Notes: a model not told the origin generated them from the letters alone. A DNA stretch of 64,000 bases from Anaerosalibacter massiliensis (GCA_000751555.1 CCEZ01000007.1:154637-218636); one strand, 5' to 3'. Shown: positions 8,669 through 16,849, numbered from the stretch's first letter. Numbers and translations are program-made.

Positions 8669-9091
8669 TTATTCAATTTTACCATTTTTATACCTTTCTT
8701 TTATTCTCATCCTTTCTTTCATATCCCCACTTCCTAATTCAGATGGATCTTTCCTTTGGCCTATAGCTTGTTTAAATTCTCTGTCCATTTGTCCAATACA
8801 TTTATTACAAAATCTACCTGTTTTTATAGATTTTCCACATCTTTCACAAGAAAGTATTGAATTATGCTCATCTTTTATTTCTAGTCTTCCTTCTTTCAAA
8901 AAATCTATTATCTTTCTTGCTGACACTTCTGTTTCTTCAGATACTTCAGATATATTTGCAGAAGGATTTTCTTCTATATATTTTTTTACCTTTTGAAAAT
9001 CTTCCTCTTCCTTTTTTCTACATCTAGGACATATATTAAAATTATCATATATATAAATATTGCCACAACGTCTACAATTTCTTACATCCAT
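8669..9091 (-). CDS. yvyF: YvyF-type flagellar operon zinc-ribbon protein
   Basis: 140 residues with AGGAGGG before the ATG. Three CxxC pairs are visible: CRRC...CPRC at residues 6-24 and CERC...CNKC at about 82-97, with a helix-turn-helix-like middle (SEVSEETEVSARKIIDFLKEGRL). This matches the conserved flagellar-operon protein YvyF found between comFC and flgM in Bacillus. Its function is not established; in Bacillus it has been linked to FlgM/flagellin control. Position here is the same: directly before flgM. Confidence 0.88.
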   Translation of the reverse strand: MDVRNCRRCGNIYIYDNFNICPRCRKKEEEDFQKVKKYIEENPSANISEVSEETEVSARKIIDFLKEGRLEIKDEHNSILSCERCGKSIKTGRFCNKCIGQMDREFKQAIGQRKDPSELGSGDMKERMRIKERYKNGKIE

Positions 9092-9103
9092 AAAAAATCC
9101 CTC

Positions 9104-9766
9104 CTATAATTTCATTCCAGATGTTATAGATAAGGCGTATACTTTTCTCCCCTTTCCTTCTTGTAAAAGAACCTTAGCACATTCACTTACAGTTGAGCCT
9201 GTAGTAATAATATCGTCTATAATAAGTATTTCTTTATCCATAAATTCAATACTATCTTTAATTTTAAATACTCCTTCTATATTTCTAATTCTATCATGTC
9301 TGTTTAATTTGTTCTGAGGTTTTGTCCACTTAATTCTTATTAAATTATTTTTAGATATTGGTATATCTAGTTTCTTTGATAAATACCCTGCTATTAGCTC
9401 TGATTGATTATATCCTCTAATAGCCTTCCTTCTTCTATGTATAGGTACATAGGTTATTATATCTATATCTTTCATAATATTTTTTCCATATATAGTCTGA
9501 AGTAGTATCTCTCCTAAAGGTTTATATAAATATCCATAGTTCTCATATTTATATAGATATATTTTTTCTTTTATAAATTCATTATAAAAAAGTGAATAAA
9601 TTGTTTTTTCTAAATATGACAGATCTATTTCCCTATTTAAATATTCAATATTATTTCTACAATAGGAACAAATATATCTATCTACATCATCTGTTTCAAC
9701 ATTACAAAGTAAACAAACTCCCTCTTCAGGAAACAATAACTCATTTATACCTTTAAAAAAATTCAT
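9104..9766 (-). CDS. comFC: ComF-family amidophosphoribosyltransferase-like protein
   Basis: 220 residues with AGGAGG before the ATG. An N-terminal zinc finger (CLLC...CSYC, about residues 18-36) is followed by a phosphoribosyltransferase fold with the PRPP loop IDDIITTGSTVSECAKVLL near residues 178-196. ComFC/ComF proteins are required for DNA uptake in competent bacteria, though their reaction is unclear. In Bacillus comFC starts the same comF-flagellar operon. Here recD2 lies 10 bases upstream in place of comFA. Confidence 0.92.
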   Translation of the reverse strand: MNFFKGINELLFPEEGVCLLCNVETDDVDRYICSYCRNNIEYLNREIDLSYLEKTIYSLFYNEFIKEKIYLYKYENYGYLYKPLGEILLQTIYGKNIMKDIDIITYVPIHRRRKAIRGYNQSELIAGYLSKKLDIPISKNNLIRIKWTKPQNKLNRHDRIRNIEGVFKIKDSIEFMDKEILIIDDIITTGSTVSECAKVLLQEGKGRKVYALSITSGMKL

Positions 9767-9775
9767 AAAAACCTC

Positions 9776-11989
9776 CTAAAAATAGGTTAATATTCTTTTC
9801 ATTCTAAAATCTAATCCAGAATATCTCTTTGTAATCCTATTGTTTTGAATCATAATAGAAAGATACCTTTCCTCACCTACAAGTACTACTAATTCTTTTG
9901 CCCTAGTAATTGCTGTATATAAGAGATTCCTAGTAAGAAGCATAGGAGGCCCACTAGATATAGGTATAATAACTACTGGAAATTCGCTCCCTTGACTTTT
10001 GTGGACTGTTGTTGCATAAGCTAGCTTTAATTCATCTAATTGACCAAAATCATATTCTACTTCCTTTTCATCATCAAAAAGTACTTTAAGTATTTCAGCA
10101 TCATTATCTATGTCTACTATAAATCCAAAATCCCCATTATACACTCCTTCACCTTTTTCCTTAACTACTCCATTTTCTATAATCTCCCATTCAGTAGTAT
10201 AATTATTTTTTATTTGCATTATTTTATCTCCTACTCTAAATATTTCATCTCCTATTTTCTTTTCACTTTTCCCATATCCTTTAGGATTTAGTATTTCTTG
10301 AAGATGTTTATTTAATGAATTTGTACCTATATCTCCTTTTTTCATGGGAGTTAATACTTGAATGTCTTTTAGAGAATCATAGCCATTAAAATTTGGAAGC
10401 CTTCTATTACAAAGTCCTAATATAGTTTCAACTACTTCTTTTGGATTGTATTTAGGTATGAAATAAAAATCTTTTCCCTTTACATTTAAAGAAGGAAACT
10501 CTCCTTTATTTATTTTATGGGCATTGACTACTATCATACTTTCTTCTGCTTGTCTAAATATCTCATCTAATTTTACTACCTTAACTACTCCACTTTTTAT
10601 AATATCCTTTAATACATTTCCTGGACCTACTGAAGGAAGCTGATCTATATCACCTATAAATATAACTCTGGTTCCTGGCATTATAGCTTTAAGTAGATTG
10701 TTCATAAGAATTATATCTACCATAGAAGCTTCATCTATTATAACTACATCTACATCTAATGGATTGCCCTCATCTCTTTCAAAACCCATTTCTTCTTCCA
10801 TAAAAGAATATTCTAATAACCTATGAATAGTCTTTGCTTCTCTATCTGTAGCTTGACTCATTCTTTTAGCTGCCCTTCCTGTAGGAGCAGCTAGAGCTAT
10901 TTTGAGCTTCTTTTCTTCAAAAAGTTTTATAATTGCATTTATAGTAGTGGTTTTCCCTGTTCCAGGTCCTCCAGTAATAATAAGCATTCCATTTTCTACA
11001 GATTCTTTTATAGCTTCTTTTTGCTTTTTAGCAAATACTATTCCCTCACTATCTTCTATTTTTTCAATTTCTTTTTCTACATCTATATCTAATTCTTCTA
11101 ATTCTACTCTTGAAATCTCTACTATTTTCCTACTTACATTGGCCTCTGCCATATAAAAAGGCATATAATATATGAGTATTTCTCCATCAATATTTTCTAA
11201 TTGAATTTCTTTCCTTATAGCTAAATCTCTTATAGATTCTTCCACTATCTCTTCTTCTATTCTAAGCATTTTTTTAGTATCTTCTATGAGTATATTTTGA
11301 GGAACATAAGTATGTCCATTACCTGACCATTTCATAAGTTTAAATTTTATTCCTGCTTCAATTCTATAGGGTGAGTTAATTGCTATTCCCATATTTCTAG
11401 CTATTTCATCGGCTTTTTTGAAGCCTATTCCAAACACATCTTCTGATAATCTATAAGGATTTTCAGTAATTATATTTATAGTGTCTTTTCCATATTTTTT
11501 ATATATTCTAATACCATAAGCAGGAGTTATATTATATTGTTGCAAAAATACCATCACATCTCTTAATTCTCTTTGGTCTTCAAAGGCTTCAGAGATTTTT
11601 TTTACTTTCTTTTTCCCTATTCCCTCTATTTCTTTAAGCCGTTCTGGATGGTATTCTATTATTTCTAAAGAATCTTTGCCGAATTTCTCTACTATTTTTT
11701 TAGCTGTTTTTTTGCCTACATAAGGAATAAGGCCTGATGAGAGATATTTTTCTATTCCATCTAATGTATCTGGAGTTATTGTAGATATGCTTTCTATTTC
11801 TATTTGTTCTCCATAATTTGGATGATATACCATATCTCCAACTACCCTTACTGATTGACCTGTTTTTAGAAATGGATCATATCCTACAATTGTTATTGAA
11901 TCTCCTTCTGCTTCTAATATAGCAACAATAAAACCATTAGATTCATTTTTAAATATTATCTCCTCTACAATTCCCTCTACAGTAACCAA
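9776..11989 (-). CDS. recD2: ATP-dependent 5'-3' DNA helicase RecD2
   Basis: 737 residues from a TTG at 11989 with GGAGG seven bases before; an upstream in-frame TTG at 12004 overlaps that site. Domain order: N-terminal OB-like region (1-75), helix-hairpin-helix repeats (IPYVGKKTAKKIVEKFG, IEGIGKKKVKKI), SF1B Walker A GGPGTGKTTT at 340-349, Walker B IDEASMVD, and the C-terminal VHKSQGSEFPVV motif. RecD2 is the stand-alone RecD form found without RecBC, involved in replication-fork and mismatch repair. It is the probable first gene of the comFC-flagellar operon. Confidence 0.95.
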   Translation of the reverse strand: MVTVEGIVEEIIFKNESNGFIVAILEAEGDSITIVGYDPFLKTGQSVRVVGDMVYHPNYGEQIEIESISTITPDTLDGIEKYLSSGLIPYVGKKTAKKIVEKFGKDSLEIIEYHPERLKEIEGIGKKKVKKISEAFEDQRELRDVMVFLQQYNITPAYGIRIYKKYGKDTINIITENPYRLSEDVFGIGFKKADEIARNMGIAINSPYRIEAGIKFKLMKWSGNGHTYVPQNILIEDTKKMLRIEEEIVEESIRDLAIRKEIQLENIDGEILIYYMPFYMAEANVSRKIVEISRVELEELDIDVEKEIEKIEDSEGIVFAKKQKEAIKESVENGMLIITGGPGTGKTTTINAIIKLFEEKKLKIALAAPTGRAAKRMSQATDREAKTIHRLLEYSFMEEEMGFERDEGNPLDVDVVIIDEASMVDIILMNNLLKAIMPGTRVIFIGDIDQLPSVGPGNVLKDIIKSGVVKVVKLDEIFRQAEESMIVVNAHKINKGEFPSLNVKGKDFYFIPKYNPKEVVETILGLCNRRLPNFNGYDSLKDIQVLTPMKKGDIGTNSLNKHLQEILNPKGYGKSEKKIGDEIFRVGDKIMQIKNNYTTEWEIIENGVVKEKGEGVYNGDFGFIVDIDNDAEILKVLFDDEKEVEYDFGQLDELKLAYATTVHKSQGSEFPVVIIPISSGPPMLLTRNLLYTAITRAKELVVLVGEERYLSIMIQNNRITKRYSGLDFRMKRILTYF

Positions 11990-12279
11990 GCCACTTTCCT
12001 CCAATTATCATCATATATTAAATAATATTATATCATAAAATATTGCCGTTACTTAAATATAGCTTATATTCTTTTTAATTTGTACTAATTCATAGATCTT
12101 CTTTTCATATAGTGCAAATTTGCAGGTTTTAAGATAATAAGCTTTCTTGCCAAAAAGTTTCTAATCAAAACTTTTTAAGTCAGTCCTATTATCTTAATAT
12201 AATTCTTTTATAATAGTGCCAATCTACGGATTTTAAGATATTAGAATGTACACTTTCTTTTCACATAATGTCAATTTCC

Positions 12280-12468
12280 GCAAATAGAGATAAAAATTCG
12301 CTCCAAAAAAAGTTTTGATAAAATAGTATCTTCATAAAATAGAAAACGCTAAATATTTTCAAACTCGCTTCGCTCAAACAGTGAAAAATTCTTAACGCAT
12401 TTTCTATTTTATTCAGATTATTTCATAGCAAAACTTTTTTAAGTCACTCACCTTTTATCTCTATTTGC
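12280..12468. repeat. Hairpin A of repeat copy 1
   Basis: GCAAATAGAGATAAAA at 12280-12295 pairs perfectly with 12453-12468. Inside, AAAAAAGTTTTG pairs with CAAAACTTTTTT, and ATAAAATAGAAAACGC pairs with GCATTTTCTATTTTAT (one mismatch). The terminal loop region carries the direct repeat CGCTTCGCT. The total span of 189 bases is identical in copy 2. Confidence 0.85.
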
Positions 12469-12521
12469 TTTAATATTGTACTATTAGAATAAATATAGTT
12501 AGAAATAAAGAAATATCCCTA

Positions 12522-12716
12522 GGATTTTAAGGTATTAGGTCTGCTGACTTAAAAAGCCTTTGGGTAGAAAATAGAGACAAAGTTTTTCGCAAAACCCGTG
12601 AAATTAATTTTTAATCAACTTAGGAAATAACCATAATTTACAGTAGGGTTTTGTAAAATTTAAATCCTATTTTCTCCAAAGCTTTCTCGGAAGAAAAGTC
12701 TAATAACTTAAAATCC
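12522..12716. repeat. Hairpin B of repeat copy 1
   Basis: GGATTTTAAGGTATTAG (12522-12538) pairs with 12700-12716 at 16 of 17 positions. Inner pairs include AAAGCCTTTGG with CCAAAGCTTT, GAAAATAG with CTATTTTC, and CAAAACCC with GGGTTTTG. The span is 195 bases, against 196 in copy 2. Confidence 0.8.
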
Positions 12717-12799
12717 GTGAACTAGCACTATATGAAAAGAAGGTCTACTAAAACAGCATCTTAATAATAATACTAAATTTATTAATATATAAACCTGTC

Positions 12800-13378
12800 T
12801 TATTCTAAAGTTTCTTTAATCTTAAGCAATTCCTCCCGCAAAATAGCTATATCTCCTTTAGTTGCAGGTTTATTGTATTCATCATAAAAAGCTATAGTCT
12901 CATATATTCCCTTTTCTCTTTCATCATAAAACTTTCTTACTATTTCTCCATTATTAATATGTTTTTCGACAGTTTTCAAAGTATTCAGACTTTTGATTTT
13001 ATAATTAGGTTTTAAAAAAATATTTACACCATTTAGTCCTTCTTCAATTTTATCTATATAATTTATATTTATATAGCCTAAAGCTCCATCATTTCTAGAT
13101 ATAGGTTTTCTCGTTTTAATTGGTATAAATATATTTTCTCTATTGAAGGGAATAGGAACTAAATTATTTACATTTAATAAATTGCCATAATGTTTTCTTG
13201 ATTCCTTTAAATCTATTAAAAAATATTTACCTAGGCAATTTAAAAAACTCCTCAAGCTCTTATCTATATAAATCTCTCCACTTTTATAAGTATATATAGC
13301 TGTACAATTCCCTTTCATATTTAAATATACGGGAATGAAAGCCATCAATTCTTCTTCTACATATTTCCCTATATTCAT
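12800..13378 (-). CDS. ComK-like protein, possibly SOS-controlled
   Basis: 192 residues, the same length as Bacillus ComK, with GGGAGGG before the ATG. Weak but ordered similarity to the ComK family is visible: a basic 'ESRKHYG' segment near residue 60, where ComK has SCRFFGSS, then IFIPIKTRKPISRNDGALGYIN in place of the ComK IFLFPT...CGWIS segment. ComK is the competence master activator; some clostridia carry divergent members. The C-terminal 25 residues (ATKGDIAILREELLKIKETLE) look like a helical tail. A strong promoter containing a LexA-like box lies directly upstream. Function is uncertain; it could be another DNA-binding protein. Confidence 0.5.
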   Translation of the reverse strand: MNIGKYVEEELMAFIPVYLNMKGNCTAIYTYKSGEIYIDKSLRSFLNCLGKYFLIDLKESRKHYGNLLNVNNLVPIPFNRENIFIPIKTRKPISRNDGALGYININYIDKIEEGLNGVNIFLKPNYKIKSLNTLKTVEKHINNGEIVRKFYDEREKGIYETIAFYDEYNKPATKGDIAILREELLKIKETLE

Positions 13379-13397
13379 AAAAATCCCTCCCTCGACT

Positions 13398-13426
13398 ATT
13401 ATAATAGAACACTAGTTCTAAGTCAA
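13398..13426 (-). promoter_or_regulatory. Sigma-A promoter with LexA-like operator for the ComK-like gene
   Basis: On the minus strand TTGACT (13421-13426) and TATAAT (13398-13403) are separated by exactly 17 bases. The spacer contains GAACTAGTGTTC (13407-13418), matching the Gram-positive LexA box pattern GAAC-N4-GTTC. An operator placed between -35 and -10 is the usual position for repression. The ribosome site of the ComK-like gene follows directly. Confidence 0.7.
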
Positions 13427-13437
13427 GAGAGGATTTT

Positions 13438-13581
13438 TTATTTTATACTAGTTATAACTTTAGATAGCTCGTTTATGCTTTCTGTTAAATCGTCTAATTT
13501 ACCTTCTATTCTAACCAAAAGATAAATAGATATAACTATTGGAAAACCTAAATTAGCTATCTGAGTATAAATTTCCTCCAT
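13438..13581 (-). CDS. yvrJ: YvrJ-family small membrane protein
   Basis: 47 residues, ATG at 13581 preceded by GGAGG. The sequence begins MEEIYTQIANLGFPIVISIY and continues LLVRIEGKLDDLTESINELS, the hallmark YvrJ pattern: one hydrophobic helix at about residues 9-24 followed by a short amphipathic tail. It is the last gene of the sigma-DUF1659-DUF2922 set, 60 bases after the DUF2922 gene. Its biochemical function is unknown. In Bacillus yvrJ lies by the sigO-rsoA sigma genes. Confidence 0.88.
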   Translation of the reverse strand: MEEIYTQIANLGFPIVISIYLLVRIEGKLDDLTESINELSKVITSIK

Positions 13582-13641
13582 GATAACCTCCTTTCCTTAA
13601 TTTAAGTAAACAGTGGTGGAGATATCTCCACCACTTACAAA

Positions 13642-13860
13642 TTATATTTCCATTTCTTCAATAGTAGTTCTAATAATTCTGGCTCCTGTTGGCAATATAA
13701 TATTCCCTCCTGCAGAGAAGAATACATTTGTATCTACAATAGTGTCCATAGTATTTCTTACTTCCTCTCCAGTTAAATCATCCTTTGGATCATCTACTGA
13801 AAAAGTTACCCTTCTATCTTCTTCATTTTTAAATATCATTTGCAATTTAGCATTCTCCAT
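13642..13860 (-). CDS. DUF2922 family protein
   Basis: 72 residues. The pattern (LQMIFKNEEDRRVTFSVDDPKDDLTGEEVRNTMDTIVDTNVF, then GARIIRTT.EEMEI) matches DUF2922, small beta-rich proteins that in Firmicutes almost always sit beside DUF1659 and YvrJ. AAGGAGGTG precedes the ATG. The function is unknown; no catalytic residues are evident. It lies 31 bases after the DUF1659 gene. Confidence 0.88.
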   Translation of the reverse strand: MENAKLQMIFKNEEDRRVTFSVDDPKDDLTGEEVRNTMDTIVDTNVFFSAGGNIILPTGARIIRTTIEEMEI

Positions 13861-13891
13861 TAAATCACCTCCTTATATTATTTTCTTTTGA

Positions 13892-14113
13892 TTACTCTTC
13901 TAGTAGTTCTACCTCTTCTACCTTCTTTACCTTTAGTAAAGGCATAGATTGAAGAGCTGATAGAGATTTTCCTACCTCATAAACATTTTCATTAGCTGCA
14001 TCTACTTTAATCCTAGAATAAGTTTTAGATTTAACTATAGGTTTATCTCCATCCATTCCTCCATCTAGTTCCAATTTTAATTTGGAAGATTCCTTTAGTT
14101 CTGTAACTGCCAT
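13892..14113 (-). CDS. DUF1659 family protein
   Basis: 73 residues. The sequence (KLKLELDGGMDGDKPIVKSKTYSRIKVDAANENVYEVGKSLSALQSMPLLKVKKVEEVEL) matches DUF1659, a small family with no known activity. GGAGGTGATAA precedes the ATG. It is directly downstream of the sigma-factor gene and upstream of DUF2922 and yvrJ; the four probably form one transcript. Confidence 0.88.
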   Translation of the reverse strand: MAVTELKESSKLKLELDGGMDGDKPIVKSKTYSRIKVDAANENVYEVGKSLSALQSMPLLKVKKVEEVELLEE

Positions 14114-14167
14114 ATTATCACCTCCTTCTACTTCTTATATAGAAATAAGGTGACAATCTTACTATTA

Positions 14168-14731
14168 TTAAATATTTTTATTTATTATTTTTTTCATTTT
14201 TTCTACTGCTTTTGTTTTTGTATTTACTACTGTCCTATAAGATATATCTAATTCTTTACTAATGTCTACCATATTCATTCCTTTAATATAGTAATTTATA
14301 AAAATCTCCCTTTGTCTCTTACTAAGACTTGATAAACCTCTATATAAACTTTCTCGTTCCTGATTATTTATAGCAATTTCTAAAGGTCCGAATCCATCGT
14401 CTTTTATATAGTCTATAAATTCTTCACCATCATCTATTGTTTCATTTAAAGATAAAAGACTTTTCTCTTTATGCTTATCTAAATAATGATATTTGAGTTG
14501 TAATTTCACATATCCTAAAAACTTTGTTTCCTTTGAATTATCATAATTTTTAATACAACTGAGTATTATTTCATACCCTTCTTGTATAAAATCATCATAT
14601 TGAGAGTAGTCATTGTAATACCTTTTTATAGAGCTTAAGATTAAAGGTTTCAATTTAAATAATAATTTTTCTTTAGAACTTCTATCTCCCTTCTTACCTA
14701 GAGTTACAAGACTTTCTATTTCTCTATACAA
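14168..14731 (-). CDS. Alternative sigma-70 family factor heading the DUF1659/DUF2922/YvrJ operon
   Basis: 187 residues from a TTG at 14731, because AGGAGG lies six bases before it; the frame is open to 14776. Region 2 (YSQYDDFIQEGYEIILSCIKNYDNSKETKFLGYVKLQLKYHYLD) and region 4 (LSKRQREIFINYYIKGMNMVDISKELDISYRTVVNTKTKAVEKMKK) are clear; regions 1.2 and 3 are reduced or absent. It is probably an accessory sigma factor whose known neighbours are the three small proteins downstream. No anti-sigma gene is next to it. Two near-palindromes lie just upstream. Confidence 0.82.
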   Translation of the reverse strand: MYREIESLVTLGKKGDRSSKEKLLFKLKPLILSSIKRYYNDYSQYDDFIQEGYEIILSCIKNYDNSKETKFLGYVKLQLKYHYLDKHKEKSLLSLNETIDDGEEFIDYIKDDGFGPLEIAINNQERESLYRGLSSLSKRQREIFINYYIKGMNMVDISKELDISYRTVVNTKTKAVEKMKKIINKNI

Positions 14732-14803
14732 ACATATCCTCCTAGTGGAAGACCGGCCTTCTAATATTGCTAGCAACTCTATATTACTCTTAAAAAAGGA
14801 AAT

Positions 14804-14843
14804 AAAAAAAAGTAGAGTAAGCCATTCTACTTACTCTACTTTT
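14804..14843 (-). terminator. metK: metK terminator
   Basis: AAAAGTAGAGTAAG (14808-14821) pairs perfectly with 14830-14843; on the minus strand the stem runs into a stretch of T. It closes the metK transcript 81 bases after its stop and insulates the sigma gene. Confidence 0.88.
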
Positions 14844-14924
14844 ACAATTTTTATATTACTTTATATATAAATACCGTACTTTAAATAAGTCTTTTACAAA
14901 AACTTATAGACTTTAAAAAACTCC

Positions 14925-16112
14925 TTATACTTCAAGACCTTCTTTTCTAAGTACTTCTGCCTTATCAGTTTTTTCCCACGTTAAGTCTAGGTCACATCTT
15001 CCAAAATGACCATAGCTTGCTAATTGTTTATATATAGGCTTTCTTAAATCTAATTTATCAATAATAGCTGCAGGTCTTAAATCAAAATGCTTTCTTACTA
15101 ATTCTTCAATCTTTTCATCTTTAATTTTCCCAGTTCCAAAAGTTTCAACATATATAGATAATGGTCTAGCTACTCCTATAGCATAAGCAAGTCCTACTTC
15201 ACATTTGTCAGCAAGTCCGGCTGCTACTATATTCTTTGCTACATATCTAGCTGCATAAGCTGCAGATCTATCTACTTTTGTTGAATCTTTTCCTGAAAAA
15301 GCTCCTCCACCATGTCTTCCATATCCACCATAAGTATCTACAATTATTTTTCTACCAGTAAGTCCAGCATCCCCCATTGGTCCACCTATTACAAATCTTC
15401 CAGTCGGATTTACGTAGTATTTAGTATTATCATCTATCATATCTTTTGGAACTATTTTCTTTATTACCTCTTCAATAATATCTTTTCTTATAGTATCTAA
15501 ATCTACATCACTACTATGTTGAGTAGAAACAACTATATTTTCAATCCTTACAGGCTTATTGTCTTCATATTCAATGGTTACCTGAGTTTTCCCATCTGGT
15601 CTTAGATAGGGAAGTATACCATCTTTTCTAACTTTCGAAAGTCTTATAGATAGTTTATGAGCTAAGGCTATAGGCATAGGCATAAGTTCTTCTGTTTCAT
15701 TACAAGCAAAACCAAACATCATGCCTTGATCTCCAGCACCTATTTCATCATATTTGTCTTCGCCATTTTCCTTATGTTCTAATGCTTTATCCACTCCCAT
15801 TGCTATATCCGATGATTGTTCATTTATAGATGTTAGTACCGCACAAGTATCAGCATCAAAACCAAATTTTGCTCTTGTATATCCTATTTCTTTTATAGTT
15901 TTCCTAACAACTTTAGGTATATCCACATAACAATTTGTAGTAATTTCCCCTGAAACTAATACTAGTCCAGTAGTAACAGAAGTTTCACAGGCTACTCTAG
16001 CATTAGGATCTTCTGCCAAAATAGCATCTAATATGGCATCAGAAATTTGATCACAAACTTTATCTGGATGACCTTCTGTTACTGACTCTGATGTAAATAA
16101 CCACTTTTTCAT
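14925..16112 (-). CDS. metK: S-adenosylmethionine synthetase
   Basis: 395 residues, normal length. The signature [12 protein letters not shown] and [27 protein letters not shown] (phosphate-binding loop) are present, along with N-terminal [21 protein letters not shown]. It makes SAM from methionine and ATP as a cytosolic tetramer. A SAM-I riboswitch with its own terminator precedes it, so expression falls when SAM is plentiful. AGGAGGT precedes the ATG. Confidence 0.98.
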   Translation of the reverse strand: MKKWLFTSESVTEGHPDKVCDQISDAILDAILAEDPNARVACETSVTTGLVLVSGEITTNCYVDIPKVVRKTIKEIGYTRAKFGFDADTCAVLTSINEQSSDIAMGVDKALEHKENGEDKYDEIGAGDQGMMFGFACNETEELMPMPIALAHKLSIRLSKVRKDGILPYLRPDGKTQVTIEYEDNKPVRIENIVVSTQHSSDVDLDTIRKDIIEEVIKKIVPKDMIDDNTKYYVNPTGRFVIGGPMGDAGLTGRKIIVDTYGGYGRHGGGAFSGKDSTKVDRSAAYAARYVAKNIVAAGLADKCEVGLAYAIGVARPLSIYVETFGTGKIKDEKIEELVRKHFDLRPAAIIDKLDLRKPIYKQLASYGHFGRCDLDLTWEKTDKAEVLRKEGLEV

Positions 16113-16159
16113 AAGAGTACCTCCTTAAATTTAGCATAATAGCTTAATTTATTCTAAAA

Positions 16160-16189
16160 AATAAATAAGCCCTTCCCAAAGGAAAAGGC
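16160..16189 (-). terminator. Regulatory terminator of the SAM riboswitch
   Basis: GCCCTTCC (16169-16176) and GGAAAAGGC (16181-16189) form a G-U-containing hairpin followed on the minus strand by TTATTTATTTTTT. It lies between the riboswitch and metK and is the expected expression platform. Confidence 0.85.
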
Positions 16190-16202
16190 AGACAAACTGT
16201 CA

Positions 16203-16316
16203 CCTCATCTTTCAGAATTTAATTCTGTGGGATTTAGCACCGTCGTAAGCTTTTATACTTAGTTACAGGTTGCCGGGTTTCATAGGGCCCATTCCCTCCA
16301 CCACTCTTGATAAGGT
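16203..16316 (-). ncRNA. SAM-I (S-box) riboswitch
   Basis: On the minus strand the order is P1 5' strand CCTTATC, then AAGAGTGGTGGAGGGA, GGCCCTATGAAACCCGGCAACC, GGTGCTAAATCC, and the P1 3' strand GATGAGG. These are the invariant S-box blocks in correct order. The aptamer senses SAM and controls metK downstream through the terminator at 16160-16189. Confidence 0.97.
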
Positions 16317-16342
16317 ATCAAGATTTTGTATTCATTTATTTA

Positions 16343-16371
16343 ATTGTATCACACTAAAAATTTTTAGTCAA
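16343..16371 (-). promoter_or_regulatory. Sigma-A promoter of the metK riboswitch transcript
   Basis: On the minus strand TTGACT (16366-16371) and TACAAT (16343-16348) are 17 bases apart, about 25 bases before the riboswitch. It abuts the stop codon of the upstream gene, which ends at 16376. Confidence 0.8.
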
Positions 16372-16375
16372 TTGA

Positions 16376-16849
16376 CTAAAAAACTGATATAACCTTATAA
16401 CTTAGACTAAATACTATAATTCCTGAAGTAATTACTCCTCCTATAATAGCAGCTAAAGCTTTATTAAAATCTATTTTAAGTAATGTTGCAGCTATACATC
16501 CAGTCCAAGCTCCTGTAGTTGGAATTGGTATAGCAACTAATATAAAAAGTCCTAATAAACTATATTTCTGTATTTTTTCTCTACTTCTTTTAAGAGTTCT
16601 TTTCTTAACCCATTTTATTAATTCAGAAAAAAGAGCAGTTTTTTCTAAATAATTCATTATTGGTCCTAAAAGTTTCAATAGGAAAGGTATAGGAATTATA
16701 TTACCTATAATACTTAAAATAAAACTTTCTAATGGTGTAAAACCCAAGGAGATACCTAATGGAATAGCCCCCCTAAGTTCTACAAGAGGCATGGCAGCAA
16801 CTAATATTACAGTTATTTCATCCTTTATCGTTTCTAATATATCCAACAT
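16376..16849 (-). CDS. Small multidrug-export family (COG2426) membrane protein
   Basis: 157 residues with about five hydrophobic segments. The motif MPLVELRGAIPLGISLGFTPLESFILSIIGN near residues 20-50 and VAIPIPTTGAWTGCIAATLLKIDFNKALAAIIGGVI near 105-140 are characteristic of the PF06695 'small multi-drug export' family. The name comes from one homologue; actual substrates are not known. GAGGGGG precedes the ATG. It is probably a single-gene unit ending just before the metK promoter. Confidence 0.88.
   Translation of the reverse strand: MLDILETIKDEITVILVAAMPLVELRGAIPLGISLGFTPLESFILSIIGNIIPIPFLLKLLGPIMNYLEKTALFSELIKWVKKRTLKRSREKIQKYSLLGLFILVAIPIPTTGAWTGCIAATLLKIDFNKALAAIIGGVITSGIIVFSLSYKVISVF

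Larger units (their letters stand above)
12098..12742. repeat. Composite interspersed repeat, copy 1, with nested hairpins
   Basis: 645 bases between recD2 and the ComK-like gene, bounded by a perfect 18-bp inverted repeat: CTTCTTTTCATATAGTGC at 12098-12115 and its complement at 12725-12742. Inside are a small hairpin (about 12127-12197), two further copies of the left-end motif (TTCTTTT..ATA.TGCCA) at about 12204 and 12255, large hairpin A at 12280-12468 (16-bp perfect terminal arms) and large hairpin B at 12522-12716 (16 of 17 arm bases pair). No reading frame or transposase is present. Most of the region from 12255 is repeated at 17249-17757. Confidence 0.85.

Noticed and set aside
8602..8685. 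Longer FlgM start at 8685
   Set aside because: It would add 28 residues foreign to the family and overlap the previous gene; the start at 8601 has a ribosome site and the normal FlgM beginning.
12098..12742. CRISPR array or phage remnant between recD2 and the ComK-like gene
   Set aside because: Repeats are inverted and nested, not evenly spaced direct repeats, and no cas or phage gene is near.
12098..12742. Large structured RNA such as OLE
   Set aside because: The neighbours are not those of OLE, and I recognise none of its conserved blocks; the long inverted repeats resemble mobile-element hairpins more.
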